DNA of 64,000 nt from NCBI GenBank assembly GCA_036245525.1, contig BTPG01000007.1:169705905-169769904 (forward strand), in the 5' to 3' direction. Positions 10,375-22,305 of this stretch are shown in pieces. Both the position numbers and the translations under genes were made by a program. Below the pieces are notes generated by a model. The model made no database searches. It was not told the origin of the DNA and was given only the letters and a program-made list of their open reading frames with translations. Every line of letters begins with the position of its first letter. Within the stretch, counting starts at the first letter, position 1. The stretch is from Semisulcospira habei (Eukaryota > Mollusca > Gastropoda > Semisulcospiridae).

Positions 10375-13300
10375 TCATACAAGCATGCTGCTACGGAGTT
10401 TAAATGCATGGAATACAAATCTTGCTAAATCGGCAATAGACTGCGGGTTAGTAGTGTCTAGGATACACAGTTCTTTCTTTTTGAGTTCCATAAGGTCAAA
10501 CTTACATAGGTATTTGACACGCAGTTCATCATAGAATGGACAATAAAACATAAAGTGATTTTCATCTTCCGCAGCCTTGGCACACAATGCACACACTTTC
10601 GTTACAACATTGGCAGTACTATATCTTTGTTTGTTACTTTGCAATTCGGTTATGCCAAGTCTAAATTTGATGAATAGATTTTTTGCATAGGTTGGCTTAA
10701 CCAGTTCAAAATAATTTTCTTGGACAAGTGTATGTTTAAAACTACGATACACAGTAAAACGTTCACTCTTAGAAAGCTTTGATGACCAGTTTTGTTTGGA
10801 ACAATCAACCATCCTTTGTTTAAACTTGTTTATAAAAGCATTCCTGTTTCCAACACTTTGTGAAATCCACACATGACCAAACCCATTTCGAAAAGCAAAT
10901 TCTTTATCTTTGATACCCATGTTTCTTTCCCTTTATCGTCTAAATCCTTAAGCATATGATAAGCCATACTTGCAAATCTAATAACAGGTAAAGCACAGAG
11001 TCGAAACCAGTAGGAAACACATCTTACTGACGTTAATACTGGCAGGGAATATCGACCAAGTTCACCATAAACCATCAGGTTCGGTGTGCGGAAGTTGACA
11101 TTAAGTAAACGTTTACATGCAAATGTATGGACTCTTTCAATTTCGGCACACTCGTTTATACCCCAAATTTCAGAGGCATACAACAAAATTGGGACAACTT
11201 GCGCATCAAACAGCTTGAATAAAACATCGGGACTAGCGCAGTTGATTTTCTTCAACATACAGAAAATCTCGATTACACATTTTTTTGCCTTTGTGACTAA
11301 GTCATCAACGGATGTGTTTAAACTCAAACGTGTGGTAAAGTTTAACCCAAGGTAAAAGAAAAGAAAAGGGGAGACTGCCAGTGCTAATATTTTAGGAAGG
11401 TTACAAAGTAAAGTAGATTATAGCACTGTCAGGGGAGAGAAATGTGCATGATCGACCAGTGATCATAGATCTACTGTGGTGCATGGAAATTTGGCTCTAG
11501 GTGGTGGCATGGAATGTATGCCCTTGCAGACACCACAGTAAAATGTGGTTGTCTTTGCAGGTAGGCAGAAATTCCTGCCTCCTCCAGTATCGCCGATGGT
11601 GTGCTGAGGAGGTCGCCAAGACCGAAACAGCTGTCCACACCGGCTAAATATCTGGACCCCCCTCGGGGGGACCTAGATTTAAATTTCCATGCACTGAGTG
11701 GCTGGAACAGTGGGATATGTGATACGCCCCCCTTCGGGGGGGCTTCCATATGCATTGCTTTCAGTCACTTTTTTAGCGCCCCCTCTCTTTCCTATCTTTT
11801 TTTTTTTTTTGTGCTTTGGCCACAGTAGATCTATGATCACTGGTCGATCATGCACATTTCTCTCCCCTGACAGTGCTATAATCTACTTTACTTTGTAACC
11901 TTAACCCAAGGTACTTATACATATTTACAACTTCTACCCTCGTTCCCCCGTAAATCCATTTTTCATATTTTGACAAATACCCACCATTTTGAAACACAAT
12001 TATTTTTGTCTTGTCTAGGTTAACAGACAAACCAAGTTTAGATGCTTCTTTGTATAAATTGTTCAGCTGGATCTGAAGGCCATTGGGGGTTGATGGAAAC
12101 AAAGCAATGTCATCTGCAAACATCAACAAAAACAGTTCTGCTGCATCGGTTTTTAGTTGGAAGCCATGTTTACCATTTTCAATAATGTACACAGCAAGCT
12201 CGTTAATCAAAAAGGAGAACAATGTCGGCGATGTTAAACATCCTTGTTTTAAACCTTGGAAACACTCAAAATACACTGTACAATTCAGGCTGTCTCTAAC
12301 ACAAAATTTCACCGAGTCATACATTGCCTTCATAGCTGAAAGCATTTTGCCGCGCACTCCAGCCTTCAGTAAAATGTTCCAAAGCACACCTCTTTTAACA
12401 GTATCGAAGGCTTTGCGGAAGTCAACAAAAGCCACATAAACTTTCTTATTTTGTAGAAGTTGTTTTTGAACAATAGCATAAAGTGTAAATATATGGTCCA
12501 CAGTAGAATAGGATTTCCTAAACCCGGCTTGTGTTTCAGACAGAATATTATGTTCCTCAGCCCAGTCTGTTAACCTTCTGTTCAAAATGTAGGTATACAG
12601 TTTACTAACACAGCTAATCAGAGCAATACCACGATAATTATCTGGATTATTTACATCTCCTTTCTTGTAAAGTGGGAAAATAATAGCTTTAGACCATTCG
12701 CTGGGGAACAATCCTTTGTTGAATAAAGCATTAAAATACTTAGTGAGGAAGGAGATGATAGCTGGGTTGGAGACTTTTAAGAACTCATTTATAATTCCAT
12801 CAGGCCCGGGGGCCTTTCCTGCTTTGGCATGTTTTAAAGCAGCAATAACTTCTTCTTCTTCTATGTTAATATCTAGGTCATGAAATAAGGCTTCATCAGA
12901 CTCAGAGTCTTTTGATACAAATACATCATTATTATTCTCCTGCTGTTCTATGTTTTCATTTAGAATGCTAGAGAAGTGATCAAACCACTGCTTCTTTGTT
13001 ATATTGTTTCTTAAACGACGTTTTCTTTTCCACTTCTTTATTTCCTTCCAAAATGCCTGCGAGTTATGTCTATACTCAAGAATTTTGTCAACAGTTTCTC
13101 TCTTAAAATTAACTTCTTTAGCTCTCAGTAAACTCTTGTATTGTTTTCTCTCATTAACAAACGTTGCTTTATTTTCCATGGTTTTGTTTTTTGTGTATGT
13201 ACGTAAGGCTTTACGCGTTCTCATTTTTGCGTCTCTGCATTCCTGGTCAAACCAAGGGTGAGTAGCGGTGTTTGTTTTGTGAGTGTTGCCTGTGGAGGAA

Positions 13301-14416
13301 TGAAATTGTTTTGTCATGCAACTAGCAGCGTCTTTGATAGCACCTGTGAAAATGTCTAATGCACTATTAAAATCATCATCGATCTCAGCAGCAGCAGCCA
13401 CTAGAGCATCCTGGAATGCAGGAGTAGCTAAACTGTCGCTGAGCGTTTGGGCCTTACCAGGTTCCCCAGATAATCTTATCAAATGAAAAACACTGCGTAT
13501 CGTCATCAGAAACATCGTTGTGGGGTGATACACGTACACAAGATACAGTAAGGACCAGCGGCATGTGCACAGACTCTATCCTCTCGCCAACTTCAAGTTT
13601 GTCACACAAACAAATAAAGTCAGGAGATGCAACAAAATAATCATTAATACTACAACCAGTGGGAGAGATAAATGTCAGATGCTTTGACAGATCAGGGCTA
13701 TAGAACCCATTCAAAATCATCAGTTCAAAACATGCACACAAATCTAATAGTTTTCTTCCAAATATATTTACAGTCATATCTTCAGTAAACCGTGAAGGTT
13801 CAAATATAGCGGTATTAGTTAGTAGCGTTTCATCAGGATCAAGCTGAAACAAATATGGATTAGGCTGCAAATCCCCAGTTCTACCATTAAAATCACCACA
13901 CATTAGGAAATGAATGTCTCCAAATTGCTCGAGGGCACTAGCAAGACACTGTTCTAATTCTTCTAACAGGCAGTCGTACGGTAATTGTCTATAAAATGGT
14001 GAATCCTTGGGCGGAACATAGCACGCGACCAAAAGCACATCGCATTCAGTACCAAACAATGATCTGTCAAGTTTGAGAAAGACACTTTGAGCGCATGTCA
14101 TATTCACTTTGAAAACAAACTTGGCATACACATTTTTTACTAACACAACACCACCTCCCAAGCTTCTTCCTTGACGTGACAGTTTGACTGCAGGTAAGGA
14201 AAAACACGTGAAATCAGACCAGCAGTCAGGCGGGACGAAAGCATTGTCTAAAAATGTTTCAAACAAACACACAATGTCATAATTACTTACATATTGTAAA
14301 AAGTCTGGATCAGATAGCTTGCTCCACAGTCCATCAACATTCCATGACAGAAAGGTAAGTGTATGCAACACGCTATCTACTGGCTGCTCTGCAACACACG
14401 CGCGCATCGGCGACAC
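10375..14416 (-). pseudogene. L1-like LINE ORF2: endonuclease and reverse transcriptase, disrupted
   Basis: Nicks target DNA and copies the element RNA. The N-terminal part (14416-13454) is an apurinic-type endonuclease: LSWNVDG start motif, the E in CLFETF and CGDFNGRTG. At the place of the usual SDH motif it reads SVHMPL, so the aspartate appears lost. The reverse transcriptase (13539 to about 11900) shows GPDG, VDFRKAFDTV and the catalytic FADD. The C-terminal part (11327-10375) ends with a CALC-type zinc knuckle. Frameshifts lie near 13460 and 10900. The palindromic retroposon 11355-11900 interrupts the YLGLNF motif, and removing it with one 13-bp target copy restores the frame. Not translatable as one protein. 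Confidence 0.88.
11355..11900 (-). mobile_element. palindromic retroposon, family P, copy 1
   Basis: 546 bp flanked by the 13-bp duplication TTAACCCAAGGTA (11342-11354 and 11901-11913). It lies in the LINE reverse-transcriptase frame. Inverted arms of about 80 bp (11398-11480 and 11818-11900) start at GGTTACAAAGTAAAGTAG. On the minus strand it ends AGTCTCCCC followed by TTTTCTTTTCTTT. The second copy is 22585-22984. No coding domain. Confidence 0.85.
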
Positions 14417-14458
14417 ATCTCGTGCAATTGAGGTGGGAGACGCGGCTTGGCCGACATA

Positions 14459-15470
14459 TCACGGGTCACCGGGTTCGTCCCCGACCTCAATTGTAGGGGA
14501 ACTGTGTGGCCGGCGCCGTTTCGCTGGTTTAGGTGAAGGCGGTAGCGGGGAGACTAAGTGTGACGCACGTGCCGGTGTCGCGTTGACCTGCTGGACAGTA
14601 GCTGCGGCGGCACAGAGTCCTTGGGTACGGTTGTCCGGTCTTCTGTTGACGTTGTCGACGCTGTTGTCTGTCGCATGGCGGCGGCCGAAGTTGTCGGTGT
14701 CGTAGTTCCGTTGCTCTAGGGGTCCAACGACGACCAGCTTGTTCCCTTTGTAATACGCCCGCATGCCTTTCTCCCGGTGCAGTCTGATCTGTTCGTGTTG
14801 CCGGTTGGTTAAGTCGCCAGCAACATTGACCCCCTTTTGCTTGAGTGCAGCACGACCCTTGGTCAGGACGTCCATCTTGTCCCTCCATCTCGCGAACTTC
14901 GCGATCATGGGGCGGGGCTTGTTGTTGGCTCTGGCACGGTTGGCTGCTACAGAAGCAAAGTCCGGTTTGTTCCCCACCCGGTGTGCGCGTACCAAATCCT
15001 CCTCAGTCTAGGTTTTACTTGGCACTGTGCCCTGCAGACATTCCAGTACTTTGATGGCACAGGAATCGAAGGTCTCGCCTGGCGTTTCCACGATTCCAAA
15101 AAGTCGCAGGTTGTCCCTACGTGAGAACGCCTCTAGCTTGTCTAGTTCTTCCTCGTAGCGTTTCCGCAGATCTTCCATATCCTCCTGCAAGTCTTCTACA
15201 GACTCGGAAACCTCCTCCTGCTTCTCAGTCAGTTCCTTGCAGGTGTCCTCCAGGCTGCGAGCGCGTTGCTTCAAGTCAGCAATGTCGGTGCCAATCGCCT
15301 GTATAGAGGTCAACACATCAGAAAGGTCAGCACGAAGAGGGCCCTAGTTTCTCGTCAATCACCTGTGTCTGCTTGTCGATTATACGCTGAATGTCACTGA
15401 CAGTAACTAAAGGTGATGTAATTCCAGAGACCTCGGGTGAATCTGCGGATGGGGTTTCTTTGTCTGCCAT
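14459..15470 (-). pseudogene. L1-like LINE ORF1, disrupted
   Basis: RNA-binding chaperone-type protein that packages LINE RNA. From start MADKETPS (15470) there is an acidic N-terminus, then a coiled coil (LKQRARSLEDTCKELTEKQE and following), the RRM-like RDNLRLFGI segment, and the C-terminal domain with RAHRVG and PRPMIAKFARWRDK, as in Transposase_22/L1 ORF1 proteins. A frameshift near 15340 and an in-frame TAG just after PSKT (near 15006) break it. It ends 42 bp before the ORF2 start. Confidence 0.82.
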
Positions 15471-15795
15471 CGTAGCACAGTTCGATTGACACAACAGTGC
15501 TGCACAGTAATACACAGTACTACACAGTACACGTAGCTGGCAGGGTTGTACTAACAGTCACACCGACGATTGTCGTACTCAGTTCAATGGCGATACAGGA
15601 AAACCATTCGGATGGCAAAATCTGTGGTCGCACAAAGTCCAAATTTACACCGTTATGATCAGCGTAGATAGGCCAAGACACTAGTGGTAAAATCCAAACA
15701 GTAGAAGCTTGATTAGTGACGAAATCGCCTAATTTTGCTTCACTAATTGACCCTGAACTTTTTTGGGTGTGCTACATTCGTGAGCTCGAACTCAC

Positions 15796-15814
15796 CCCCC
15801 CCCCCCCCCCCCCC

Positions 15815-15891
<77 letters not shown>
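15796..15891. repeat. C-run followed by (GA)n
   Basis: About 22 C, then about 36 GA units, adjoining the 3' end of the next LINE. Confidence 0.96.
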
Positions 15892-15893
<2 letters not shown>

Positions 15894-17494
15894 TATTACA
15901 TAACGGTAGAAGTTTTGACAGATATAAATATGTCAATTTTCAAACTTGCCGTTGCTAACATACTACAACATGAAATATACTGAAGACAAGCAAAAACATA
16001 TTTAACGCAAACAAAGATCATAACTAAATAAGTACAGACACACGCAGTACAGAACAGAAAATGATACTAAGGTAACAATAAACAAATACCAAAAAAGGAA
16101 ATAACACTCCTTAGCACAAATTACGTAGGGGAAAGAAAAAAAAAAAGAAACAAAACCCCACACATATCATAGCACAGCAAAAACAAGCACAAAGTACCAA
16201 GAATCAAACATACATACACACACGTTTACAGCCGTGTAAATGCACGTACTAACATATATACATGTACATAACCTTTCGTCAAAATGACATAATAAAAAAT
16301 AATATACTAAGCATTTTCCCATCAGGTATATGTGTAGTTTTGTTTTAAAGGAGGCAAGGTGGGCTAGTGTTTTTAAATGTTGAGGAAGTGAATTCCATAA
16401 AAGTGGTCCCGAAAAGGCTAGGCTTGATTTGAATAAGTCAATGCGAGGTAGTGGTAATGGAAGAGTACTGTTCCTCGAAGACCTTTCACACTGTCGTTGT
16501 GGAGTAAATTTAGCTGTTAGATACTGTGGAGCTTTCTTGTGGAGAATTTTAAACATAAGTACGCACTTGTTGTAAACGAGTTGTTGACGAAGGCCAAGAA
16601 GTTTGAGACTTTGCAGTTTTTCAGCGGTAGGAATGGGTCTTATATCTATATTTTTAATGGCTCTTTTGTATAGTGAATTTAGTTTTTTGATATGCACATC
16701 ACCGCTACCATCCCAAACAGTGGAGATGTAATCAACATGGGATCTAATGTGCGCATGAAAAAAACATTTTTCGTGTATTTATGTCAGTCACACTTCTCAA
16801 CTGTGATAAAAAAAAAATATATTTTTTGATATCTTCTTACAGATGTTAGTCACATGTTTCTCCCAACTTAGCTGCTCATCTATACGTATTCCAAGGAAGG
16901 TGAGTTCATAAACTTGTTCAATAGGTTGGCAGTTAAGACTGAGCGTTAGTGGAGGGGGGTGAAGTTGATGATTTTGTCGTGAGGTGATTAACATGCTCTT
17001 CGTCTTATCAGGATGTAGTACCATGTGATTTTTACAGCACCAATCAGAAACTTCGTCAAGACTGGATTGTAAACGACGACTAATATCATGGCTGTTCTTA
17101 CCAGGAAAGTGAAGGCTTGTGTCGTCCGCAAAGAGATTACAATTAACGTTAGGGTCGTAAATATGTAAAGGAAGGTCATTTATGAAAAGTAAAAATAGAA
17201 GGGGTCCTAGAATTGATCCTTGAGGGACTCCAAATTTAACATGGCCTTGCATAGAGTACTGACCATGGACGTATACTTTTTGCTTTCGGTCTTCCAAATA
17301 GGATCTGAGAAAAGTTATTGTAGTTTCGTCCATGTGGTATATTGTAAGCTTATGTAAGAGAATCTCATGGTCTACAAGATCAAAAGCTTCTTTAAGATCT
17401 AGGAAAACTGCTCCCGACATTGATTTTTTATTAATTGACTCTAGCCAGCAATCTACAATATGTGTGAGTGCTGACTGGCATGAATGGGTCGGGC

Positions 17495-17498
<4 letters not shown>
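15892..17498 (-). pseudogene. CR1/Jockey-like LINE, 5'-truncated reverse transcriptase
   Basis: Minus-strand LINE. Reverse transcriptase core in 17420-16797: FLDLKEAFDLVDHEILLHKL, GVPQGSILGPLLFLLFINDL and the catalytic FADD. The typical C-terminal part is in 16760-16167: FFHAHIRSHVDYISTVWDG and LLWNSLPQHLK. The two halves are in the same frame, but the link is lost between a 9-base homopolymer (16808-16816) and a 7-base one near 16760, so two small offsetting indels are likely. The 3' end has AATAAAG directly before the (CT)n complement of the GA array. Truncated at 17498 where another GA array begins. Confidence 0.87.

Positions 17499-17551
<53 letters not shown>
17499..17551. repeat. (GA)n microsatellite
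   Basis: Marks the truncated 5' side of the LINE. Confidence 0.95.
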
Positions 17552-17553
<2 letters not shown>

Positions 17554-17726
17554 GCGGGGAGGGGGGGGGGAGAAAGAGAGAGCGGCGAGTTTGCTCATTG
17601 CTGTCATCTCATCCCACTTCTTTTCTTTTTATTATAGTTCATCTTACCTCATTTCTTCACACACATCATTTTATCAGAGGTGTGAGATAGAAATGAATGT
17701 CCTGAGCTGCTTCATCGCAACACACC

Positions 17727-17795
17727 TGTGCTGGTCTCTGATTTTGGACCTTAGGGCTTGAAACTGTAAGGTCCAAAATCACAGACCAACACATG
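17727..17795. repeat. hairpin family H3
   Basis: GTGCTGGTCTCTGATTTTGG and CCAAAATCACAGACCAACAC form the arms. Confidence 0.85.
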
Positions 17796-18018
17796 CTCGC
17801 TTCAACGTGTTTTTAATCTATGCTTTTACACTCCTTGTTGGACAGTGCTACATATTCAGATTAAAAATCACACGCAAGTGTCAGATAAAGGTAGCCAATC
17901 TCTACAAAACTGACTCTACAAAAAAAGGACCTTTCTGCAAATCAGCCAGACAAGTACGGATACACATTAAAATTAATCACTCCATAACCCATAACGTCCT
18001 GACAGGCTACGACAGGAT

Positions 18019-18100
18019 GTGGATCGACCATGATAGTTCATGGGTGGGGTCAGAATAGTTCGGTGCCTCTAGGCGCCAAACAATTCCAGTCGACCTGTCT
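18019..18100. repeat. hairpin family H2, decayed
   Basis: GGATCGACCATGATAGTTCA, GGTGCCT/AGGCGCC centre and a degraded inverse. Confidence 0.6.
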
Positions 18101-18260
18101 CCAGAACCGTAATGAAGACCTCAAAGGATATCTTTTAAAAAAATTGCAATTGATAATTTAATCCTCAGTGATGCAGTGAGTTAAAACTGTCACCAGCAAA
18201 CACATTTTACAGTGCTAAGATTCTTCACGTAAAACGAGTTCTCAGCATGTCCAGCCTTTT

Positions 18261-18680
18261 TACCACGTTAGACGTCCCAACCCAACACTTTACCACGTTA
18301 GACGTCCCAACCCAACACTTTACCACGTTAGACCTCCCAACCCAACACTTTACCACGTTAGACCTCCCAACCCAACACTTTACCACGTTAGACTTCCCAA
18401 CCCAACACTTTACCACGTTAGACCTCCCAACCCAACACTTTACCACATTAGACCTCCCAACCCAACACTTTACCACGCTAGACCTCCCAACCCAACACTT
18501 TACCACGTTAGACCTCCCAACCCAACACTTTACCACGTTAGACCTCCCAACCCAACACTTTACCACGCTAGACCTCCCAACCCAACACTTTACCACGTTA
18601 GACCTCCCAACCCAACACTTTACCACGTTAGACCTCCCAACCCAACACTTTGCCACGCTAGACCTCTCAAATCAATACTT
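18261..18680. repeat. 30-bp minisatellite, 14 units
   Basis: Unit TACCACGTTAGACCTCCCAA followed by CCCAACACTT. Units differ at only a few positions (GTTA/GCTA, GACG/GACC/GACT). Because 30 is a multiple of three, frames stay open on both strands and give a decapeptide repeat such as FTTLDLPTQH; I do not think it is coding. Confidence 0.95.
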
Positions 18681-18774
18681 TCAACAGTGCACACACGTCA
18701 GTAGGCACACGTCAAGTAGAAGACAAAAAAGCAGAGAAGTCTTTCACTCTACGACATTCAAACTTCATATTTAA

Positions 18775-18820
18775 CTCATTCGAGACGAACGGCATCTGGA
18801 TGCCGTTCGTCTCGAATGAG
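18775..18820. mobile_element. 46-bp TTAA-flanked perfect palindrome (family H4)
   Basis: CTCATTCGAGACGAACGGCATC and its exact inverse around TG, with TTAA at 18771-18774 and GTAA at 18821-18824. The smallest member of the TTAA set: nothing but the two inverted ends. Confidence 0.82.
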
Positions 18821-19159
18821 GTAAACAAGGTTAAGCTAGTCTTTTTCATGCTGCATCACTATGACACCCACATCACACGGCAGTTATTAAGGAGATATTT
18901 TGAACTATTAACCCGTATTGCTTGAAGAGGCTCGCTTTAACGATTAAGCATATCTCTCAGGCTGGTTCAAAGAGGGCCAGGAAACCCACTGACAATTTTT
19001 ATTGTAGCAATCAAAGAACCCTGAGCAAGTAATTAGGTAAATATTTTTAAAGGTCATTTCCTCAAGAAGTAATCAGTTCGAAAAGCTAGATCAAAGCAGT
19101 TTGGTTATGCAATTTCAAAGTAGCACTGAAAATGTGCGCGTTTTATTAGAGGTTTCAAA

Positions 19160-19335
<176 letters not shown>

Positions 19336-19400
19336 TATAGAGACCAAAACAGAGATGAAATTATTGTTTTAACCAATTTAATATGCAGTTCCCCCTTTTT

Positions 19401-19550
19401 CTGTCGAGTGTGATCGTGTCTGACTTGATGTGAAAACGTGTTCCTTCAATCTGTCGAGTGTGATCGTGTCTGACTTGATGTGAAAACGTGTTCCTTCAAG
19501 CTGTCGAGTGTGATCGTGTCTGACTTGATGTGAAAACGTGTTCCTTCAAT
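19401..19550. repeat. 50-bp tandem repeat, three units
   Basis: Units start at 19401, 19451 and 19501 with CTGTCGAGTGTGATCGTGTC and differ only at the last base or so. Confidence 0.97.
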
Positions 19551-19551
19551 C

Positions 19552-19620
19552 TAGACGTGTCGGGCACGGATACGCGGCGTTTTTCCGCGTCTCGGGATGA
19601 GCCACGTCTCGAATGCATTA
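19552..19620. repeat. hairpin family H4, decayed
   Basis: GGATACGCGGCG and CACGTCTCGAATGCATTAA are recognisable family words; the arms no longer pair fully. Confidence 0.6.
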
Positions 19621-19689
19621 ATGCAACTAAAATGCAGCTAATGCATAGACAAATTTTACATTCTTTCCAACCCTCTACAACAGCAGTTA

Positions 19690-19770
19690 GATCGACCATG
19701 ATAGTTCAAGGGTGGTGTCAGAATAGCTTGGCGCCTCATGGCACCTCCTTTGAACTGTCATCGTCGATCT
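19690..19770. repeat. hairpin family H2
   Basis: AGATCGACCATGATAGTTCA and an imperfect inverse ending TCGTCGATCT around GGCGCC-like words. Confidence 0.75.
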
Positions 19771-20049
19771 GTCATCTCAAATACCGTATAAGGCGACCGC
19801 CCAAGTGACTATCAAATATTGGTTGCTTTAGCGGGTCATCCGACAAACAGAAAGAAGGCCGCTGAACCGCAAAGGGTGGTCTGTTTAGACAGATAGTCGC
19901 CTTATACAGTTGGTCGTTTAGACAGGTTAAACCGAAGTTTATACATTACAAGTCGAAACTCCAAGATTCTAGGTTTCTTGCGACTGTAGCGGGCACTGAA
20001 CACCTACGCGCCTCTTGGAAATGAATCGAATGAGACAGGGCTGTAAGCG

Positions 20050-20228
20050 GATGTCATTACAGTTACGTGGTAGTCGTAGTCGTTGTTGGCATCCTTCTGT
20101 CTCGGAAGACAATGGAGTATATGCGCTTGCTAAGTCAGTCCGTTTTTAAGATTTGCAGTACCTGCTGTGACTAATCAGTCCAATGCGAGAGCGGCAGTGT
20201 CTGTTGCATTTGCTACAGGTGAAATGTG
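20050..20228 (-). pseudogene. RTE-like LINE C-terminal fragment
   Basis: Minus strand encodes HFTCSKCNRHCRSRIGLISH followed by SRYCKS and a stop, the CxxC...SRIGL.SH...C finger seen at the C-terminus of many invertebrate RTE-type LINE proteins. Upstream coding sequence is cut off by the LTR at 20229. Confidence 0.65.
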
Positions 20229-20960
20229 TGTTACTGTTGCTGTAGTCGTAGTATGATACAATCATACGCACGTAGGGTTCTTGTAAAGAAACTTCGCTCA
20301 ACTGCAACTCGTCACACGTGGCACAAGGTTGTAGACCACATTGGAGTAACAGTTCCAACAGTACTTTATTCTCAAGATGCAATCTCCGCACAATGCATCC
20401 ACAACTGCATCTACATGTTGGTACACTGTCTCTCTACAATGCATCAACACTTTTGACACACTGCATCTCTCATACAATGCACACACATAATTCGCTGACA
20501 ACCCCTTTTATACTATACAGATTTCCAGAACAATCCGGCAAACAATACAACTCAACCAATCAGAAAGAAAACGTAACCAAAACTCATCAATATTCATGTG
20601 AAAGAACACTCTAGATCTGCCTACAACTTCTACAAACTTCGACTAATTCCAGAAAATCAGTGATTTCCGTAATTGTTGCTAACTGTAGCGAAACGTATTT
20701 ACTTTGACGCCATATCTGAGTTCACTAGAAAGATCGAGACCCTGCTCGAACCTTCCAGTCTAATGTAGGTTAAAGTTTACAACATTGTAGCGAGAATACG
20801 CGTCACAACAAAAATCGATCGCAATTCTCCGTGCAAAAGAAAATGAATCCTACTACAACGGTATGTAATTCTTATCCAAAATAACTTAAATGAATATCGG
20901 ATCTTTCCTGTGATCAACACACACATGCTCTCAAAAGAATAACACAACCACAAACGTGAC
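20229..20960 (-). mobile_element. solo LTR, older copy
   Basis: Begins TGTTAC at 20229 and is homologous along its length to the LTR at 55612-56527 (GTAGTCGTAGTATGAT start, CAACTCGTCACACGTGGC, ending in AACACAACCACAA). On the minus strand it has an AATAAAG signal near 20365. The right end is worn, so the boundary and target duplication are not certain. Confidence 0.7.
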
Positions 20961-21020
20961 TCCGACAACAATATCTTCAATTACTAAAACCTTCCTTCTG
21001 GAACCGCCGGCCCACCCCTC

Positions 21021-21075
21021 CCCACCCCTCCCACACACACATCCTCCCTCTCTCTCCCCCCCCCCCCCCCCCCCT
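21021..21075. repeat. CA, CT and C-run low-complexity tract
   Basis: CACA, CTCT and about 20 consecutive C. Confidence 0.9.
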
Positions 21076-21331
21076 CCTTCAATAACGTAATAACACCCGG
21101 ACATGATTTCCCTGTAGAGTTTGAACAGTGCGTATTATTTCCTGTTCATCGCGCCGATAAACATTTTGTTCGGTTCCCGTGTTAGCCTCTTGATGGCCAC
21201 ATCAAACGCTGTCCTTCTAATTAGCTTTTTTCCCCCTTTTTGTTCGTGCCTTCAGCAGACTTCTTTTTCTTCAGCATTTCTCGTAGATTGAACCAGGAAG
21301 ACTGCCGAGAAAATGTCAGCCCGATCCAACT

Positions 21332-21397
21332 GCAAGAGACATAGATCCTCATGAGCCCCCGCAGTTGCGGGGGCTCATGAGGATCTATGCCTCTTGC
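21332..21397. mobile_element. hairpin family H1 core
   Basis: Near-perfect 66-bp palindrome, arms about 32 bp, centred on GCAGTTGC. The conserved right flank (CTGACACCACTTTG and GCGTCCACTGGCA) continues to about 21498. Confidence 0.87.
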
Positions 21398-21560
21398 TGA
21401 CACCACTTTGAGCCACGTTCTTGCGATGGCTGGGCGCCTGGCGTTGAATTCACGAAGACGTCAGAGACACAATCTGCGTCCACTGGCAAGAAAGTTTTCA
21501 CCCGGATGACTTCACTTAAAAATCGGAAGATGTAAATTGGATCGAACTATACCAGCATGA

Positions 21561-21625
21561 GGGGATAGATCCTCATGAGCCCCTGCCTTTCGCAGTGGCT
21601 CATGAGAATATATGCCTCGTGCAGA
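21561..21625. repeat. hairpin family H1, diverged core
   Basis: ATAGATCCTCATGAGCCCC and a mismatched inverse ending ATATATGCCTCGTGC. Confidence 0.7.
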
Positions 21626-21894
21626 TGATCTTTTTTTTTTTTAAACTCTTACTTTTCATGTTTTAACACCGAGATGTCGAATTTTACACGTGAGCTGGCA
21701 ATTTATACGCTCGTCTCTGAAATCGAAAGATATGAAATCATACCAGAAATGTTCATGAAATATTCACGTATGCACCCATCCCGTCAACTCCATAAGCTCT
21801 TGAAGAAAAATCATAAGCGTGCCCTTTTCTTTTTTTTAAATCTGGTTTGTTTGTAATGATTCTGAAAAAATAATGTTGGTCCTTTCTTCTTTAA

Positions 21895-21978
21895 CCCTTT
21901 GGCTGTCGGTAGCGATTTCGGTCGAGGTGATTTGTGCACGAATCACCTCGACCAAAATCGCTACAGACACGCAAATGG
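21895..21978. mobile_element. 84-bp TTAA-flanked hairpin (family H5)
   Basis: TTAA at 21891-21894 and 21979-21982. Ends CCCTTTGGCTGTCGGTAGCG and, inverted, CCATTTGCGTGTCTGTAGCG; the inner arms GGTCGAGGTGATT pair exactly. Relatives at 61763 and 61888. Confidence 0.88.
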
Positions 21979-22235
21979 TTAATTATTGTTATAATTTAAT
22001 TGCAGATTACATTAGACTTATGAGTTTTGTGGTGTGTTTTTTATTTAATAGCAACAGAATAGAAATAATATGCTTTTCAATATTCATATTATTTCTTTCT
22101 TAAGCTGACTGCCTTTTTTGTTGTTGTTGTAAACTATGCTTTGATAAATTAGCACGAAGGTGCAGCATCCCCAGCATGTCTTGTTGTATTTTGCCTATTA
22201 GACTTGGGCTGGCGTCATAAATCAATATTCTGTTG

Positions 22236-22305
22236 TTTTATCGCAAGCAGCGCAAGCACGCCCTGCGAGTCCTGCTGCTGTCGGGACGTAAATCAATGTA
22301 CAACC
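22236..22305 (+). repeat. family-T retroposon 3' fragment, opposite orientation
   Basis: GTCGGGACGTAAATCAATGTA and the upstream GCACGCCCTGCGAGTCC resemble the family-T 3' end in plus orientation. Diverged. Confidence 0.5.

Larger units (their letters stand above)
10107..15716 (-). mobile_element. near-full-length L1-like LINE, inactive
   Basis: Minus-strand non-LTR retrotransposon with an ORF1 (15470-14459), an ORF2 (14416-10375) and a 3' end that runs into a GA array after a (CA)n run. Broken by frameshifts, one in-frame stop and a 546-bp insertion at 11355-11900. The 5' limit is approximate: the untranslated leader fades out before the C-run at 15796. Confidence 0.82.

Noticed and set aside
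11086..11355. Plus-strand frames over the L1-like LINE (here and at 12083, 13004, 14319, 14837)
   Set aside because: Shadows of the minus-strand ORF1/ORF2 coding sequence.
18261..18680. CRISPR-like array
   Set aside because: Units are contiguous 30-bp direct repeats without unique spacers, in a eukaryotic setting with no cas genes.
18247..18774. Open frames of 143-175 residues on both strands over the 30-bp repeat
   Set aside because: A stop-free unit whose length is a multiple of three stays open on both strands; no start context, splice signal or known repeat protein.
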